64,000 nucleotides of DNA from Sugiyamaella lignohabitans (GCF_001640025.1 NC_031672.1:2914001-2978000); one strand, 5' to 3'. Shown: positions 21,076 to 30,320, counted from the stretch's first letter. Made by a program: numbers and translations. The notes: generated by a model not told the origin, from the sequence alone.

Positions 21076-22041
21076 TTATTCTCTGGTATATTCCATATAA
21101 GTGTCGTGCATGCTGTGGGGGCCTTCTTCGAGGTGCGAGTGGTAGAGCGGGAGGAATCCCACTTTTTTGTACATGTGGAGACCCATCTCGGTGGCTGATA
21201 GGGAGAATTTCTGTGGCCCATAGGTGGTGTATTTTTTGTCTTTTGAGATGAAGGGAGTGGGTTCCGAGGGGACGGTGGCCATACATTCTCGCATGAGAGC
21301 CTGGCCAATGCCTCGGCCCCAGTAGTCAGGGTGGATGGCAAAGTTCATGATGTGTACTGTTTTGTCTCTGGGATACAGCTCGTGGGTCAACTGTTTGTAA
21401 TCGTAAGTAGCGAGCTTGTCGTCTCGGTCAGGGTCTGCTGGAAACACTTTCTCAGCGGCCTCGGCTTGTTTGGCGTCCAGCAGTCGATACCGCTTATTCT
21501 GAAGTGGATGTATTCCGTATCGTAGAATCAAGTACCAGCTGTAACAATTGAATCTAATTTTATGCCAGAACTTTGTTAAAGTCCACTTCAGCCAGCCTAG
21601 TCCATGAAGAGAGTCGGGCCGTAGCTCACGGACAAGACCCTGGGCCATGTGTTTGGGATATACGCAGTCCCAGAAACCAATGAGCTTTTGAGCGTTTCCG
21701 TTGCTATCCTTCGAATACAAACCGAATCCCGTGTAACCATCCATCCCTGTGTGGTTCAATGAGATGCGGTACATGAAATAGTGGATAACGGTGTTGTAAG
21801 CATGCTGTCTCTGTATCCTCAATTTCAGTCTTTTCAACGCATCATGGGGCTCTGCCTTGAATATCGAGGCCTCGTCTGTTTTGTATTGGAAACTGTCTCC
21901 CAGAATATACTCGAACTGAGGAGTGTCAGCAAAAGCTGCTAGATCCAGTTCATAGATCTCAGCGGCGTCTCTTAAACTGAAAGTGTTCGGGTCAAACCGT
22001 TTGAGCACAAACTCGCTTTCTGGTCCAAAAAAGTCAGTCAT
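21076..22041 (-). CDS. GNAT-family N-acetyltransferase
   Basis: This 321-residue protein starts at the ATG at 22041-22039 (an upstream in-frame TTG is discounted). The C-terminal part carries GNAT motif A, HIMNFAIHPDYWGRGIGQAL, where the Gly-Arg-Gly-Ile-Gly loop binds the pyrophosphate of acetyl-CoA. A motif-B-like segment follows (LSATEMGLHMYKKVGFLPLY). Families of this build are common in fungi and mostly uncharacterised; the acceptor substrate cannot be read from the sequence. No signal peptide or membrane segment is evident. It converges with the CCCH-SMR gene across one GC element. Confidence 0.8.
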   Translation of the reverse strand: MTDFFGPESEFVLKRFDPNTFSLRDAAEIYELDLAAFADTPQFEYILGDSFQYKTDEASIFKAEPHDALKRLKLRIQRQHAYNTVIHYFMYRISLNHTGMDGYTGFGLYSKDSNGNAQKLIGFWDCVYPKHMAQGLVRELRPDSLHGLGWLKWTLTKFWHKIRFNCYSWYLILRYGIHPLQNKRYRLLDAKQAEAAEKVFPADPDRDDKLATYDYKQLTHELYPRDKTVHIMNFAIHPDYWGRGIGQALMRECMATVPSEPTPFISKDKKYTTYGPQKFSLSATEMGLHMYKKVGFLPLYHSHLEEGPHSMHDTYMEYTRE

Positions 22042-22454
22042 TTTCTCAACAATGAACCTCTCTAACAAGCGGAATAAAAATTTAACTTCGCAGACGAGAT
22101 TATTGTGGCGTTTATATACCTCGAAATGTAAACAATGTATGAGTGACTAACCGTGATGCCGTACCTAAACATGAGTTCCGATGCGTCGATCTCTTCTTAG
22201 CCACCGAGCCTAGCTTATCCAGCCAGTAGCCATTCCATCTCCGATTTCAAATTATAAAATATGAACTCAAAAAAAATAACCACAACAACCACACTCCCAA
22301 AAAGCCTGACTTCCAGAGCTCATTTCCGAAAAATTCTCGTTCTGAATTCAGCTAGTCGGTTCCCCCTGACAGCACCCCCTGAAATTTCCCAGTGCATACA
22401 GCGCCGATCGCCCAAATGTCACAATCTTAACTCCGACACCTGCTTCACGACGCA

Positions 22455-22792
22455 TGTCTCCGGCGGCCGGGCTCCGCCCGGACCTGGATGTTTTCTGCAA
22501 TATCCCGGCCTATCGCACCATCCGACAACTCTGTTACGATTTCCTCCTCAAAAGGTTTTCAAAATACCACGACCAGCACCGCCAACAGTCGAGCCTTCTG
22601 CCCAGGGTCTCTGCTCTCAAAAAGACTACCGATAAACCTATCAGACGGGACTATTTTCCCCCAGCGAGAACTAAAACCGACCCCGGAACGACCCCGGAAC
22701 GACCCCGGAACGACCCCGGAACGACCCCTCATCCCCCAGAGCTCGCGAAGCGAGCACAACCAGGTCCGGGCGGAGCCCGGCCGCCGGAGGCA
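22455..22792. repeat. Variant GC palindromic element (CCGGGC stem) with long spacer
   Basis: Left arm 22455-22488 has CTCCGGCGGCCGGGCTCCGC. Right arm 22740-22792 has GCTCGCGAAGCGAGC and GTCCGGGCGGAGCCCGG, then CCGCCGGAGGCA. The inner stem is CCGGGC/GCCCGG instead of CTGGGGC/GCCCCAG in both arms, so the two arms changed together. It ends 63 bp beyond the SEC28 stop. Confidence 0.8.
22680..22730. repeat. 12-bp tandem repeat, about 4 copies
   Basis: The unit CCCCGGAACGAC is repeated about four times in a row between the arms of the variant element at 22455-22792. Confidence 0.9.
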
Positions 22793-22854
22793 CGACCCCC
22801 AGTACGCGGACCCCGGCCGGGTCCGCAGACGAGTCAGTTAACGTAGATAAATAA

Positions 22855-23862
22855 CTAGGCTACTTGGTACTTGGCAGCGACCTTGTCGAAGAGGTCGGAC
22901 TTTTCCTTGAGCGCCACGAGCGACGGGTGGTCGCGCTGGACCTGTTCCAGCTTGCTTTCGTAGTCGGTGTAGTCTTTTCCGTTGAGAATGGCCGAGGCAA
23001 TGGCATTAGCAAGCACCTCGGGGTTCTCAGGCTCTAACTGAAGAGCCTCGGAAATCAGCTCCTCGCCTTCTGGGTACCGGCCAAGCTCGATTTGTGCCAC
23101 ACCCTGTCCTAACAAAGACCGGGCCGACGCCACTCCACCGGTAGCAAGCTCTTCATAGATATAAAAAGCCGACTGGGCCTTTTCAGGACCTAATCGGAGA
23201 TTCGTCCATGCCTCGCTGACATTAAACACGACATTATCTTGAGCCCATTTGCGGGCCTCGTTGACCAATTTAGCGGCCGAATCAGGCCTGTTCTGGATCA
23301 AATGGATCTGAATGATCAAAGAAACACACTCCAAACTGCCCTGATGCTGTCCTAGCAATTGTAAAGCTTCAGGATACTTCTTTTCGGCCACCAGCACTAG
23401 TCCACCGATATATTGGACAGTGGCATTCTCGGAATTCGACTGGATCAGTTTCTCTACAGCAGCCAATCCCGTCTTAATACCGGCCTGGTACTCGGCATAT
23501 GCCTTGACCACTGCCAGATCTGGCTCAGTCGACCCATTTAATTGGCTGATGACATCTCTGCCCTTGCCTAACTGGATATTGGCCCGTGCAACCAACACTT
23601 GGGCCCGCAGCTTGGCAGGGTCCTTAAACCCGGAAATATCCAGCGAGATCACCTGCTGGTAATCGCCCGTATAAAACGCCCGCTCAATGGTAAACAATTC
23701 TACTCCGTTAGTTCTTTTTTTCTCTCTCTCTCTGTCTTCACTGGGTCTATTGACTGGGGTGGTGGGGGGATTGCCTCCGGCGGCTGGGGCTCCGCCCCAG
23801 ACCCCGCTGCTCCTCTCGCTTCGCTCGAGTCGGGCGTGGGGGTCCAGTGTTTGCGGTTTCAT
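22855..23862 (-). CDS. SEC28: Coatomer epsilon subunit, 5' end uncertain
   Basis: Epsilon-COP stabilises alpha-COP in the COPI coat for retrograde Golgi-to-ER traffic. Family similarity starts at ELFTIERAFYTGDYQQVISL (codons from about 23700) and runs to the stop as TPR-like helical repeats of about 280 residues, close to the usual length. The only in-frame ATG upstream is at 23862, which gives a 335-residue frame whose first ~55 residues are a translated GC-element arm (LERSERSSGVWGGAPAAGG). That is unlikely to be native. A branch-like ACTAAC and an acceptor GGAGTAG lie directly before the conserved start. The more likely structure is a short first exon further upstream and an intron holding the element, but I could not find a convincing in-frame donor. 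Confidence 0.8.
   Translation of the reverse strand: MKPQTLDPHARLERSERSSGVWGGAPAAGGNPPTTPVNRPSEDREREKKRTNGVELFTIERAFYTGDYQQVISLDISGFKDPAKLRAQVLVARANIQLGKGRDVISQLNGSTEPDLAVVKAYAEYQAGIKTGLAAVEKLIQSNSENATVQYIGGLVLVAEKKYPEALQLLGQHQGSLECVSLIIQIHLIQNRPDSAAKLVNEARKWAQDNVVFNVSEAWTNLRLGPEKAQSAFYIYEELATGGVASARSLLGQGVAQIELGRYPEGEELISEALQLEPENPEVLANAIASAILNGKDYTDYESKLEQVQRDHPSLVALKEKSDLFDKVAAKYQVA
23772..23832. repeat. GC palindromic element, solo left arm, near SEC28 5' end
   Basis: TGCCTCCGGCGG, CTGGGGCTCCGCCCCAG and CTCGCTTCGCTCGAGTCG. It lies within the likely 5' intron or 5' extension of SEC28. Confidence 0.92.
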
Positions 23863-24853
23863 TTCAGGGTTCACAAGATATAAAGAGACATCTGAACCAA
23901 TATCCTGATTCGCGAACAACAACCAATCTCACGTCGTGAATAGACTACGACAGTGTCCCTTCTCTAATAGCATGTCGACTCGTCTCAGCTGCTTCCCAAG
24001 GTCACTTCGTAACTTCAGAACCAACAAACAAAAGTCTAGCAAAATGAACTGTCCAATACAAAAACCAAAAAACTGCCTCAAAACAGTTGTTCTTTGACCC
24101 AACTCAACCAATAGTCACGAAGTCGCTGCCTGATCACTACCACTCAATTCATCCCAATATTTCTTCGAATCCGCCAGGTACCAGCAAAAGTCCAGCAAAA
24201 AAAATCCCCATACAATAAAAACCAAAAAAATAAAAAGCTAGAAAAAACTGCTGTCCTTGAGCCAACCCTCTCACCAGCCACGAAGTCACTGCCTGATCTC
24301 TTGACCACCCAATTCATCCCACTACCCCGTCGTAGTCCGCCAGAAATCAATAAAAGTCCAGAAAACAAACCCCCCAATACAAAAACCAGAAAAAACTGCT
24401 TCAAAACCGCTGTTCTTAACTCAACTCTCCCGCCAGTCGCGAAATCACGGTCTGATCTCAACCACCCAATTCACCCCAGTCTCTCTTCGCAATCTTCAAA
24501 ACAAACCCGAGTCAAAACTCAGAAAACCATCTGCTACATACCTCCAGAGTCCGAGAATGGATCCATTTTATATTTTCTATGAACTTAAATGTGAGCACTG
24601 GTGTATTTACGAATCCTCTCGTGCCAGTGTCGGTCAGTCGGTCTGCCAGTTGACGCCAACTCACTCGTTCACCGCGCGCTTCACACATACACTCCGTTTA
24701 CCGCATATTTCACCCATATCCTTCTAACTCGCCAACCCCCGTCACCGGTCGGGGTATGCCTCCGGCGGCTACCGGAGCGCGGGTGAATCTGCGATCTGAA
24801 ATTGTGAAAATAATCAACTCCACCCAGTTCACCGTTGCAACAACAAACACAGG
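23863..24853. other. Divergent intergenic region SEC28-ARC1
   Basis: Contains a degenerate ~160-bp tandem repeat (23990-24490), and a 14-bp scrap of a GC element end (TGCCTCCGGCGGCT, 24757-24770) 84 bp before the ARC1 ATG. A missing first exon of SEC28 may also lie here. Confidence 0.6.
23990..24490. repeat. Degenerate tandem repeat, ~160-bp unit, about 3 copies
   Basis: Three diverged copies align at about 24086, 24250 and 24410. Each has the order: an A-rich run ending AAAACTG, CTGTTCTT or CTGTCCTT, a CACGAAGTC.CTGCCTGATC block and CCACCCAATTCATCCCA (with substitutions), then a GTCCAG.AAA stretch. The spacing is 160-164 bp. A weaker partial copy seems to begin before 24086. Copies differ by many substitutions and small indels, so the array is old. 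Confidence 0.75.
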
Positions 24854-26276
24854 ATGTCATCCGTCGAATCTCTGACCAAAGCCTTTGAACAGTCGCTGTC
24901 GCTGAAAGACAAGCCCGAGGTATGACTGCACCCACTTCCACGCTCATGGGGTGGCCTCACTGCCTCCGGCGGCTGGGGCTCCGCCCCAGACCCTGGTTGC
25001 TCCTCTCGCTACGCTCGAGTCGGGCGTCGACTGTGACGAGAAAAAGGAAAACTCCTGCGAAGCAGGAGCAACCAGGGTCTGGGGCGGAGCCCCAGCCGCC
25101 GGAGGCACATCCACCCCCACCTCCAGAACTAACCGTGACCAGGCCAATGCCGCTCTTGTGAAGCTGGCACCCGCTGATTTGACCGAGATTCAGTCTGCTG
25201 AGCTTAATCAGTGGTTGACTGTTTCGGGCAGATTTCCTGAGGGAATTGAACAGTTGAACGAGACTTTGAAGACTAGAACTTATATTTTGGAGACTCATGA
25301 GGCCACAGTGGCAGATGCGGTTGTTTTGTCGCGAATCGCCGGCACCGTTAAGTCGTGGTCGAATGATGAGGTCAAGCTGAATAGACACATTGTCCGTTGG
25401 TTGGATCTGGTTCAGAATGTCATTGGTATCAAGGATGAAGATAAGGTCACTGTCAACAAGGATCTTGAAGCTCCTCGTGAAATCAAGGTCAAACCCAAGA
25501 AGGACGACAAGGCCGGTGACAAGGCTGGTGACAAGGCTTCTAAGAAGGATAAGAAGGCCAAGAAGGGCGCTGAAGGTGCTGTTCCTGCTGCTGAAGGTGC
25601 TGCTGCTGCTGCCTCTGCCGCTGGTGCTACCACTGCTGGTGCCGTTGCTAGTGCTGAAGGTGAAGCCAAGGGCGATGCTGCTGGCGCTGGCGACGATAAG
25701 AAGAAGCAGGGTGTGAAGAAGGAGAAGAAGAAGAAGCCCCAGCCCGTCAAGGAAGAGCTTGTGATTTCTCCTGGACTCATTGACCTTCGTGTCGGATACA
25801 TTGAGAAGGCTATTAAGCACCCCGACGCTGATTCTCTCTACGTTTCGACCATTCAAATGGGCGATGCCGACGGTCCTCGTACCGTGTGCAGTGGTCTTGT
25901 CAAGTATTTCCCCTTGGAAGCCATGCAAGGAAGATATGTGGTAGTTGTGGCCAATCTCAAGCCTGTTAACATGAGAGGAATCAAGTCGTCGGCCATGGTT
26001 TTGTGTGCATCCAACGACGATACCGTCGAGTTTGTCAACCCACCCGAGGGATCCAAACCCGGCGACAAAATCTTCTTCGAGACCTATGACTTGACTCCCG
26101 AACCCGTTCTTAACCCTAAAAAGAAGATCTGGGAGACCGTTCAGCCGGGTTTCTCCACCAATGCCGCACTGGAAGTGACCTACCGCAAGGACGAGTCCGA
26201 GCCCGAACGCAAGCTCGTCAACAAAGCCGGCCTCCTTTGCAAAGTCAACAGCCTCGTGTCTGCTGTTGTTAGATAA
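24854..26276 (+). CDS. ARC1: tRNA-binding aminoacylation cofactor Arc1-like, two exons
   Basis: Exons 24854-24919 (22 codons, MSSVESLTKAFEQSLSLKDK...) and 25143-26276 give 399 residues. The splice is GAG|GTATGA to ACTAACCGTGACCAG|GCC in phase 0. The N-terminal ~120 residues resemble the GST-like domain that binds MetRS and GluRS. A Lys/Ala-rich tRNA-tethering linker follows. From about residue 228 lies an EMAPII-like OB-fold tRNA-binding domain (IDLRVGYIEKAIKHPDADSL, NLKPVNMRGIKSSAMVLCAS). Arc1 delivers tRNA to the two synthetases and keeps them cytosolic. The intron holds a whole GC element; reading through the intron gives a false N-terminus made of translated repeat. Human p43-type proteins share the OB domain. 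Confidence 0.9.
24961..25107. repeat. GC palindromic element inside the ARC1 intron
   Basis: A complete copy in reverse orientation (CTCGAG-type left arm, CTCCTGCGAAGCAGGAG right arm). Its two stems match as CCCTGGTTGCTCC and GGAGCAACCAGGG. The intron is 24920-25142, so the element starts 41 bp after the donor and ends 35 bp before the acceptor. Confidence 0.93.
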
Positions 26277-26318
26277 ATTCCCTGTACATACACGTGCGAA
26301 TTCCACCGACAGGGTCAC

Positions 26319-26614
26319 TGCCTCCGGCGGCTGGGGCTCCGCCCCAGACCCCGTAGCTCCTGCTTCGCAGGAGATCTCTGTCACCGTCGACGGAACCGAC
26401 TCGAGTGGAGCGAGAGGAGCCGCTGGGTCTGGGCGCAGCCCATGGCGCCGGAGGCACAATCCGACCCGGGACCACTGCCTCCGGCGGCTGGGGCTCCGCC
26501 CCAGACCCCGTAGCTCCTGCTTCGCAGGAGATCTTTGTCACCGTCGACGGAACCGACTCGAGCGGAGCGAGAGGAGCCGCGGGGTCTGGGGCGCAGCCCC
26601 AGCTGCCGGAGGCA
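26319..26614. repeat. Two GC palindromic elements in direct tandem
   Basis: Copies 26319-26456 and 26476-26614 share left arm, spacer (GAGATCT.TGTCACCGTCGAC) and CTCGAG-type right arm and are nearly identical. The first has a damaged right stem (CTGGGCGCAGCCCATGGCG). This is a recent tandem duplication of about 157 bp including flanking DNA. The array starts 43 bp after the ARC1 stop. Confidence 0.93.
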
Positions 26615-27042
26615 CATTCCCAATCTCGGACCCCGGTTGATGTATAGACCCGGGTTCAGGGGCCGGTGGTTAATATGCCCCGCATCCAGCAGATGGAGTG
26701 CAGCAGATCATCGCATCGTGCGCCCCGCAGGACCAGGCCCGGACATACTTCTCCACTCACTCGACTGCGGACCCCGTGATTACTAACACGAGCAATTGAT
26801 TGCCCTTGCATGTGAACCAGGGCCCTTGTTGCTGTCCGACGGATGGTCGATACTACCCTAACGGTGGCTGGCTGTTTATTTTTTTATTCTTTTATTTTTT
26901 TTGCTTGTTACCGGTATATCTCCGCCCCTCTTCCCCCTCCCCCACCGCCCCTCCTGACCCCATAATCCGAGATCAGCCGTCTCTCACGCTAACCTTAACT
27001 TTATATCTGCGCTAGCTCCACTCCGGCTATATCCAGGACCGG

Positions 27043-27191
27043 GGGGCCTGAGGCGCAGCCCCAGCCGCCGGAGGCCCCCCGGCTCCTCTCGCTCCGCTCG
27101 AGTCGTCTCCATCTCCAGACTCCGGTCGTAGCAATCTCCTGCGAAGCAGGAGCAACCCGGGTCTGGGGCGGAGCCCCAGCCGCCGGAGGCA
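27043..27191. repeat. Rearranged GC palindromic element
   Basis: The outer end of the left arm is inverted: it reads GGCGCAGCCCCAGCCGCCGG before GGCTCCTCTCGCTCCGCTCG, while the right arm is normal (CTCCTGCGAAGCAGGAG to CCGCCGGAGGCA). This suggests breakage and re-joining within the palindrome. Confidence 0.8.
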
Positions 27192-27359
27192 GGCCCCCCT
27201 GCCCCCGCGCGGGCCCCCACAAACGCATTTGTCCCGCTGCGCATGGACCTGCGTGACACCTGCATGGACTGTCGCTCTTAGATGGTTTAGTGCTGCGACC
27301 AAGACACAGCTGCAAGGCACGAGGTGCGGGTAAAATCCCGTGTCTGGGGGAACGGGGCA

Positions 27360-27510
27360 TGCCTTCGGCGGGTGGGGCGGAGCCCCAGACCCGGGGTTGC
27401 TCCTCTCGCTGCGCTCGAGTCGGCTGTCTTGGTCCCAGGCCCTGCGTCCCGAGTCTCCTGCGAAGCAGGAGCAACCAGGGTCTGGGGCGGAGCCCCAGCC
27501 GCCGGAGGCA
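27360..27510. repeat. GC palindromic element with flipped left stem-loop
   Basis: Reverse-orientation copy. The left stem reads GTGGGGCGGAGCCCCAG, that is, its loop is GGA-side up instead of CTGGGGCTCCGCCCCAG. Such a change can come from inversion of the short hairpin. The right arm is standard. Confidence 0.85.
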
Positions 27511-27656
27511 CACACTCCCAACCCCCAAAAACCGGACCGATGGTAGTGGTGAGACCCCCATGTGTGGGTGGGTGACGGTCGTGATCTTCACCATGATCAC
27601 GGAAATTATGTCACGATATGCAACTGATCGATGCTGGGACTGACGGGATTGCCACG

Positions 27657-27726
27657 GGCTAAATGTCGAGCCGTTTGGCTCGGTGATCTAAAGTCAAATC
27701 TCTGGTGATCAAGGTTTCCGGCTAAA
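27657..27726 (+). promoter_or_regulatory. Two GGCTAAA (XlnR-type) motifs upstream of beta-xylosidase
   Basis: Exact GGCTAAAT occurs at 27657-27664 and again at 27720-27727, 258 and 195 bp before the beta-xylosidase ATG. GGCTAAA is the binding site of the xylanolytic activator XlnR in Aspergillus. The sequence match is direct; regulation by an XlnR homologue in this yeast is inference. TATA-like ATAAATATAT follows near 27810. Confidence 0.5.
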
Positions 27727-27914
27727 TAGACCCAGATATATCCGTGTCGGTCGGAGATTCGTGTATCTCAGATGTTATTATTGTTCATGATCTTCTCATT
27801 CTTATAAGTATATAAATATATCCCCGGATTCTGGTAAGTCAGATTCTGGTTTGTCTTGTCTATAATTGTCTGCAATTGTCTTGTTAATTCTTCAGTATCT
27901 TGAAATTACGCAGG

Positions 27915-30320
27915 ATGAAGTCACTTACCCAGCTGTCAGCCGCCATTGGCTTGGTGGGCTCGGCTCTGGCTCAGAACCAGGGCAATAATTATGTCAACTT
28001 CTCGAGCGAGGCTAACCCACAATTGACCTCGTATACGCTAGAGCATCTCAACTACTCTTTCCCAGACTGTACTAGGGAACCTCTTAAGAGTAACTTGGTT
28101 TGTGACACTTCGGCTCACTATCTTGATAGAGCTAGAGCCTTGGTTAATGAGTTTACTCTTCAGGAACTGATCAACAATACCGATAACACTGCTCCTGGTG
28201 TCCCAAGATTAGGCATTCCTAATTATCAATGGTGGTCTGAGGCTTTACATGGTATCGCTTCTAGTCCTGGTATGCAATATGCTGAGAGTGGTGAATATAG
28301 CCATTCCACTTCATTCCCTCAACCTATTTTAATGGGTGCTGCTTTCGACGACGATCTTATTAAACGGGTCGCTACTGTCGTTTCTACCGAGGGAAGAGCT
28401 TTCAATAACAAGGGATTATATGGTTTAGACGTGTGGTCTCCTAATATCAATCCTTTCAAAGATCCTCGTTGGGGTCGTGGTCAAGAGACTCCTGGTGAAG
28501 ACCCATTCCACATTTCCGGTTATGTGTACAACCTTATCCAGGGTCTTCAAGGAGGTCTTAATCCTGATCAATTGAAACTGGTCGCTACTTGTAAACACTT
28601 TGCTGGTTATGATTTGGAGAGTTGGGAAGAACACTCGAGATTGGGTTTTGACGCGATTATTTCTGAACGTGATCTTGTTGAGTATTATTTACCTGCTTTC
28701 CAATCTTGTGTTCGAGATGCTAAAGCTGCTAGTGTCATGTGTTCGTACAATGCTGTCAATGGAGTTCCTTCTTGTGCTAATGATTTCTTCCTGTCCAGTA
28801 TTTTGCGTAAGGAGTGGGGTTTTGACGAGTATAATGGTTATGTCACCTCGGACTGTGATGCTGTATACAATGTGTGGAACCCTCATAACTACTCTGACAC
28901 TGAATTTGGCGCTGCTGCCGCCTCGATTAATGCTGGTTGTGACTTGAACTGTGGTCAGACTTATTCTGATACTTTACCTCAAGCATTTGCTCAAAACTTG
29001 GTTACCAGAGATACCATTGAAGATTCGGTTGTAAGACTCTATGCCAACCTTGTTCGTCTTGGATTCTTTGATCCTGCCAATACTCAACCTTACAGACAAC
29101 TCGGATGGACCGATGTCAGCACCAACTCTTCTAATCAATTGGCATATCAAGCTGCTGTTGAGGGTATTGCTCTTCTTAAGAACGACGGTACTCTTCCCTT
29201 GAACTCGCAAATCAAGAAGTTGGCTCTTATCGGACCTTGGGCTAACGCTACTACTCAAATGCAAGGAAACTACGAGGGTGTAGCTCCATTCCTGATTTCG
29301 CCTCTTCAAGCTGCTCAAAACGCTGGATTCCAAGTTCAATACAACATTGGTACTCTGATCAACTCCACTTCCACTGCCAACTTCTCTCAAGCACTTCAAA
29401 TTGCCAAGGATGCTGATGCTGTTATCTATGTCGGCGGTATTGACAACACTATTGAAGCCGAGGCTCAAGACAGAGTCAACATTACCTGGCCCGGTAACCA
29501 ATTGGATCTTATTTCCCAGCTGTCTGGTTTGAGCAAGCCCTTGATTGTCCTTCAAATGGGCGGTGGTCAAATCGACTCTTCGTCTCTTAAGAACAACTCA
29601 AATGTCAATGGTCTTCTTTGGGGTGGATACCCTGGCCAAAGCGGTGGTCAGGCCATTCTTGATATCCTTACTGGAGTTGTTGCACCTGCTGGTCGTCTTC
29701 CCACCACTCAATACCCTGCTGACTACATCAACCAAGTTCCCATGACCAACATGTCTCTTCGTGCCGGTGACAACAATGTCGGCAGAACATACATGTGGTA
29801 CACTGGCGAGCCTGTCTACGAGTTCGGTACTGGTTTGCATTACACTACCTTCGACGCTTCTTGGGTCAACAACAACACTGCCACCTTCAACATCCAAGAC
29901 CTGATCCAGAACGCCCACCCCGGTGTTGACTATGTCGACCAAATCAACTTCGCTACTTTCACTGCCGGTATCACCAACACCGGCAAAGTCGCATCTGACT
30001 ACGTCGCTCTGTTGTTCGCCAGTGGTGACGCCGGTCCTGCTCCTCAGCCCAAGAAGAGACTTGTGTCGTACTCGCGAGCCCACGACATCGCACCTGGCCA
30101 GACCGCCCAAGTGAAACTCCCCCTCACTCTTGGCGCCATCAGCCGGGTCGACGAAAACGGTAACAGAGTCCTGTACCCCGGCACATACAACCTCGCATTG
30201 GACACCACCGGGCTCATCACCACCACTGTCACCCTGACCGGCAACGCCCAAATCATCACCGCCTGGCCCACTCTCGGGGACAGCGACTTTGTCAAGGGCC
30301 AACTTCTCACCCAATTGTAG
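27915..30320 (+). CDS. Secreted GH3 beta-xylosidase
   Basis: This 801-residue protein starts at ATG 27915 with a short signal peptide (MKSLTQLSAAIGLVGSALAQ). It has the fungal GH3 xylosidase architecture: an N-terminal barrel (IPNYQWWSEALHGIASS, SPNINPFKDPRWGRGQETPG, KHFAGYDLESW), then the alpha/beta sandwich and a C-terminal fibronectin-III-like domain. The nucleophile is the first Asp of SDCDAV, residue 313 (codon 28851). These motifs are typical of beta-1,4-xylosidases of the XlnD/Bxl group rather than beta-glucosidases. The enzyme releases xylose from xylo-oligosaccharides outside the cell. Many N-glycosylation sequons support secretion. It converges with the GH115 gene, which acts on the same polymer. 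Confidence 0.93.
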   Translation: MKSLTQLSAAIGLVGSALAQNQGNNYVNFSSEANPQLTSYTLEHLNYSFPDCTREPLKSNLVCDTSAHYLDRARALVNEFTLQELINNTDNTAPGVPRLGIPNYQWWSEALHGIASSPGMQYAESGEYSHSTSFPQPILMGAAFDDDLIKRVATVVSTEGRAFNNKGLYGLDVWSPNINPFKDPRWGRGQETPGEDPFHISGYVYNLIQGLQGGLNPDQLKLVATCKHFAGYDLESWEEHSRLGFDAIISERDLVEYYLPAFQSCVRDAKAASVMCSYNAVNGVPSCANDFFLSSILRKEWGFDEYNGYVTSDCDAVYNVWNPHNYSDTEFGAAAASINAGCDLNCGQTYSDTLPQAFAQNLVTRDTIEDSVVRLYANLVRLGFFDPANTQPYRQLGWTDVSTNSSNQLAYQAAVEGIALLKNDGTLPLNSQIKKLALIGPWANATTQMQGNYEGVAPFLISPLQAAQNAGFQVQYNIGTLINSTSTANFSQALQIAKDADAVIYVGGIDNTIEAEAQDRVNITWPGNQLDLISQLSGLSKPLIVLQMGGGQIDSSSLKNNSNVNGLLWGGYPGQSGGQAILDILTGVVAPAGRLPTTQYPADYINQVPMTNMSLRAGDNNVGRTYMWYTGEPVYEFGTGLHYTTFDASWVNNNTATFNIQDLIQNAHPGVDYVDQINFATFTAGITNTGKVASDYVALLFASGDAGPAPQPKKRLVSYSRAHDIAPGQTAQVKLPLTLGAISRVDENGNRVLYPGTYNLALDTTGLITTTVTLTGNAQIITAWPTLGDSDFVKGQLLTQL

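Larger units (their letters stand above)
22042..22854. other. Upstream region of GNAT gene and 3' flank of SEC28
   Basis: Contains a variant GC element split by about 250 bp (22455-22792) and a 12-bp tandem repeat. ORFs that cross it read through the element and are not supported. Confidence 0.5.
26277..27914. other. Element-rich intergenic region ARC1 to beta-xylosidase
   Basis: About 1.64 kb with no supported gene. It holds four GC elements (two in tandem at 26319-26614, then 27043-27191 and 27360-27510), a pyrimidine-rich stretch near 26870-26960 and, from about 27600, the AT-rich promoter of the GH3 gene. Confidence 0.6.

Noticed and set aside
24144..24461. Hydrophobic frame across the 160-bp tandem repeat
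   Set aside because: It starts with a non-ATG codon and its internal repeats simply mirror the DNA repeat.
26405..27643. Many 70-160 codon frames between ARC1 and the beta-xylosidase
   Set aside because: They are translations of GC elements in various frames with non-conserved joins.
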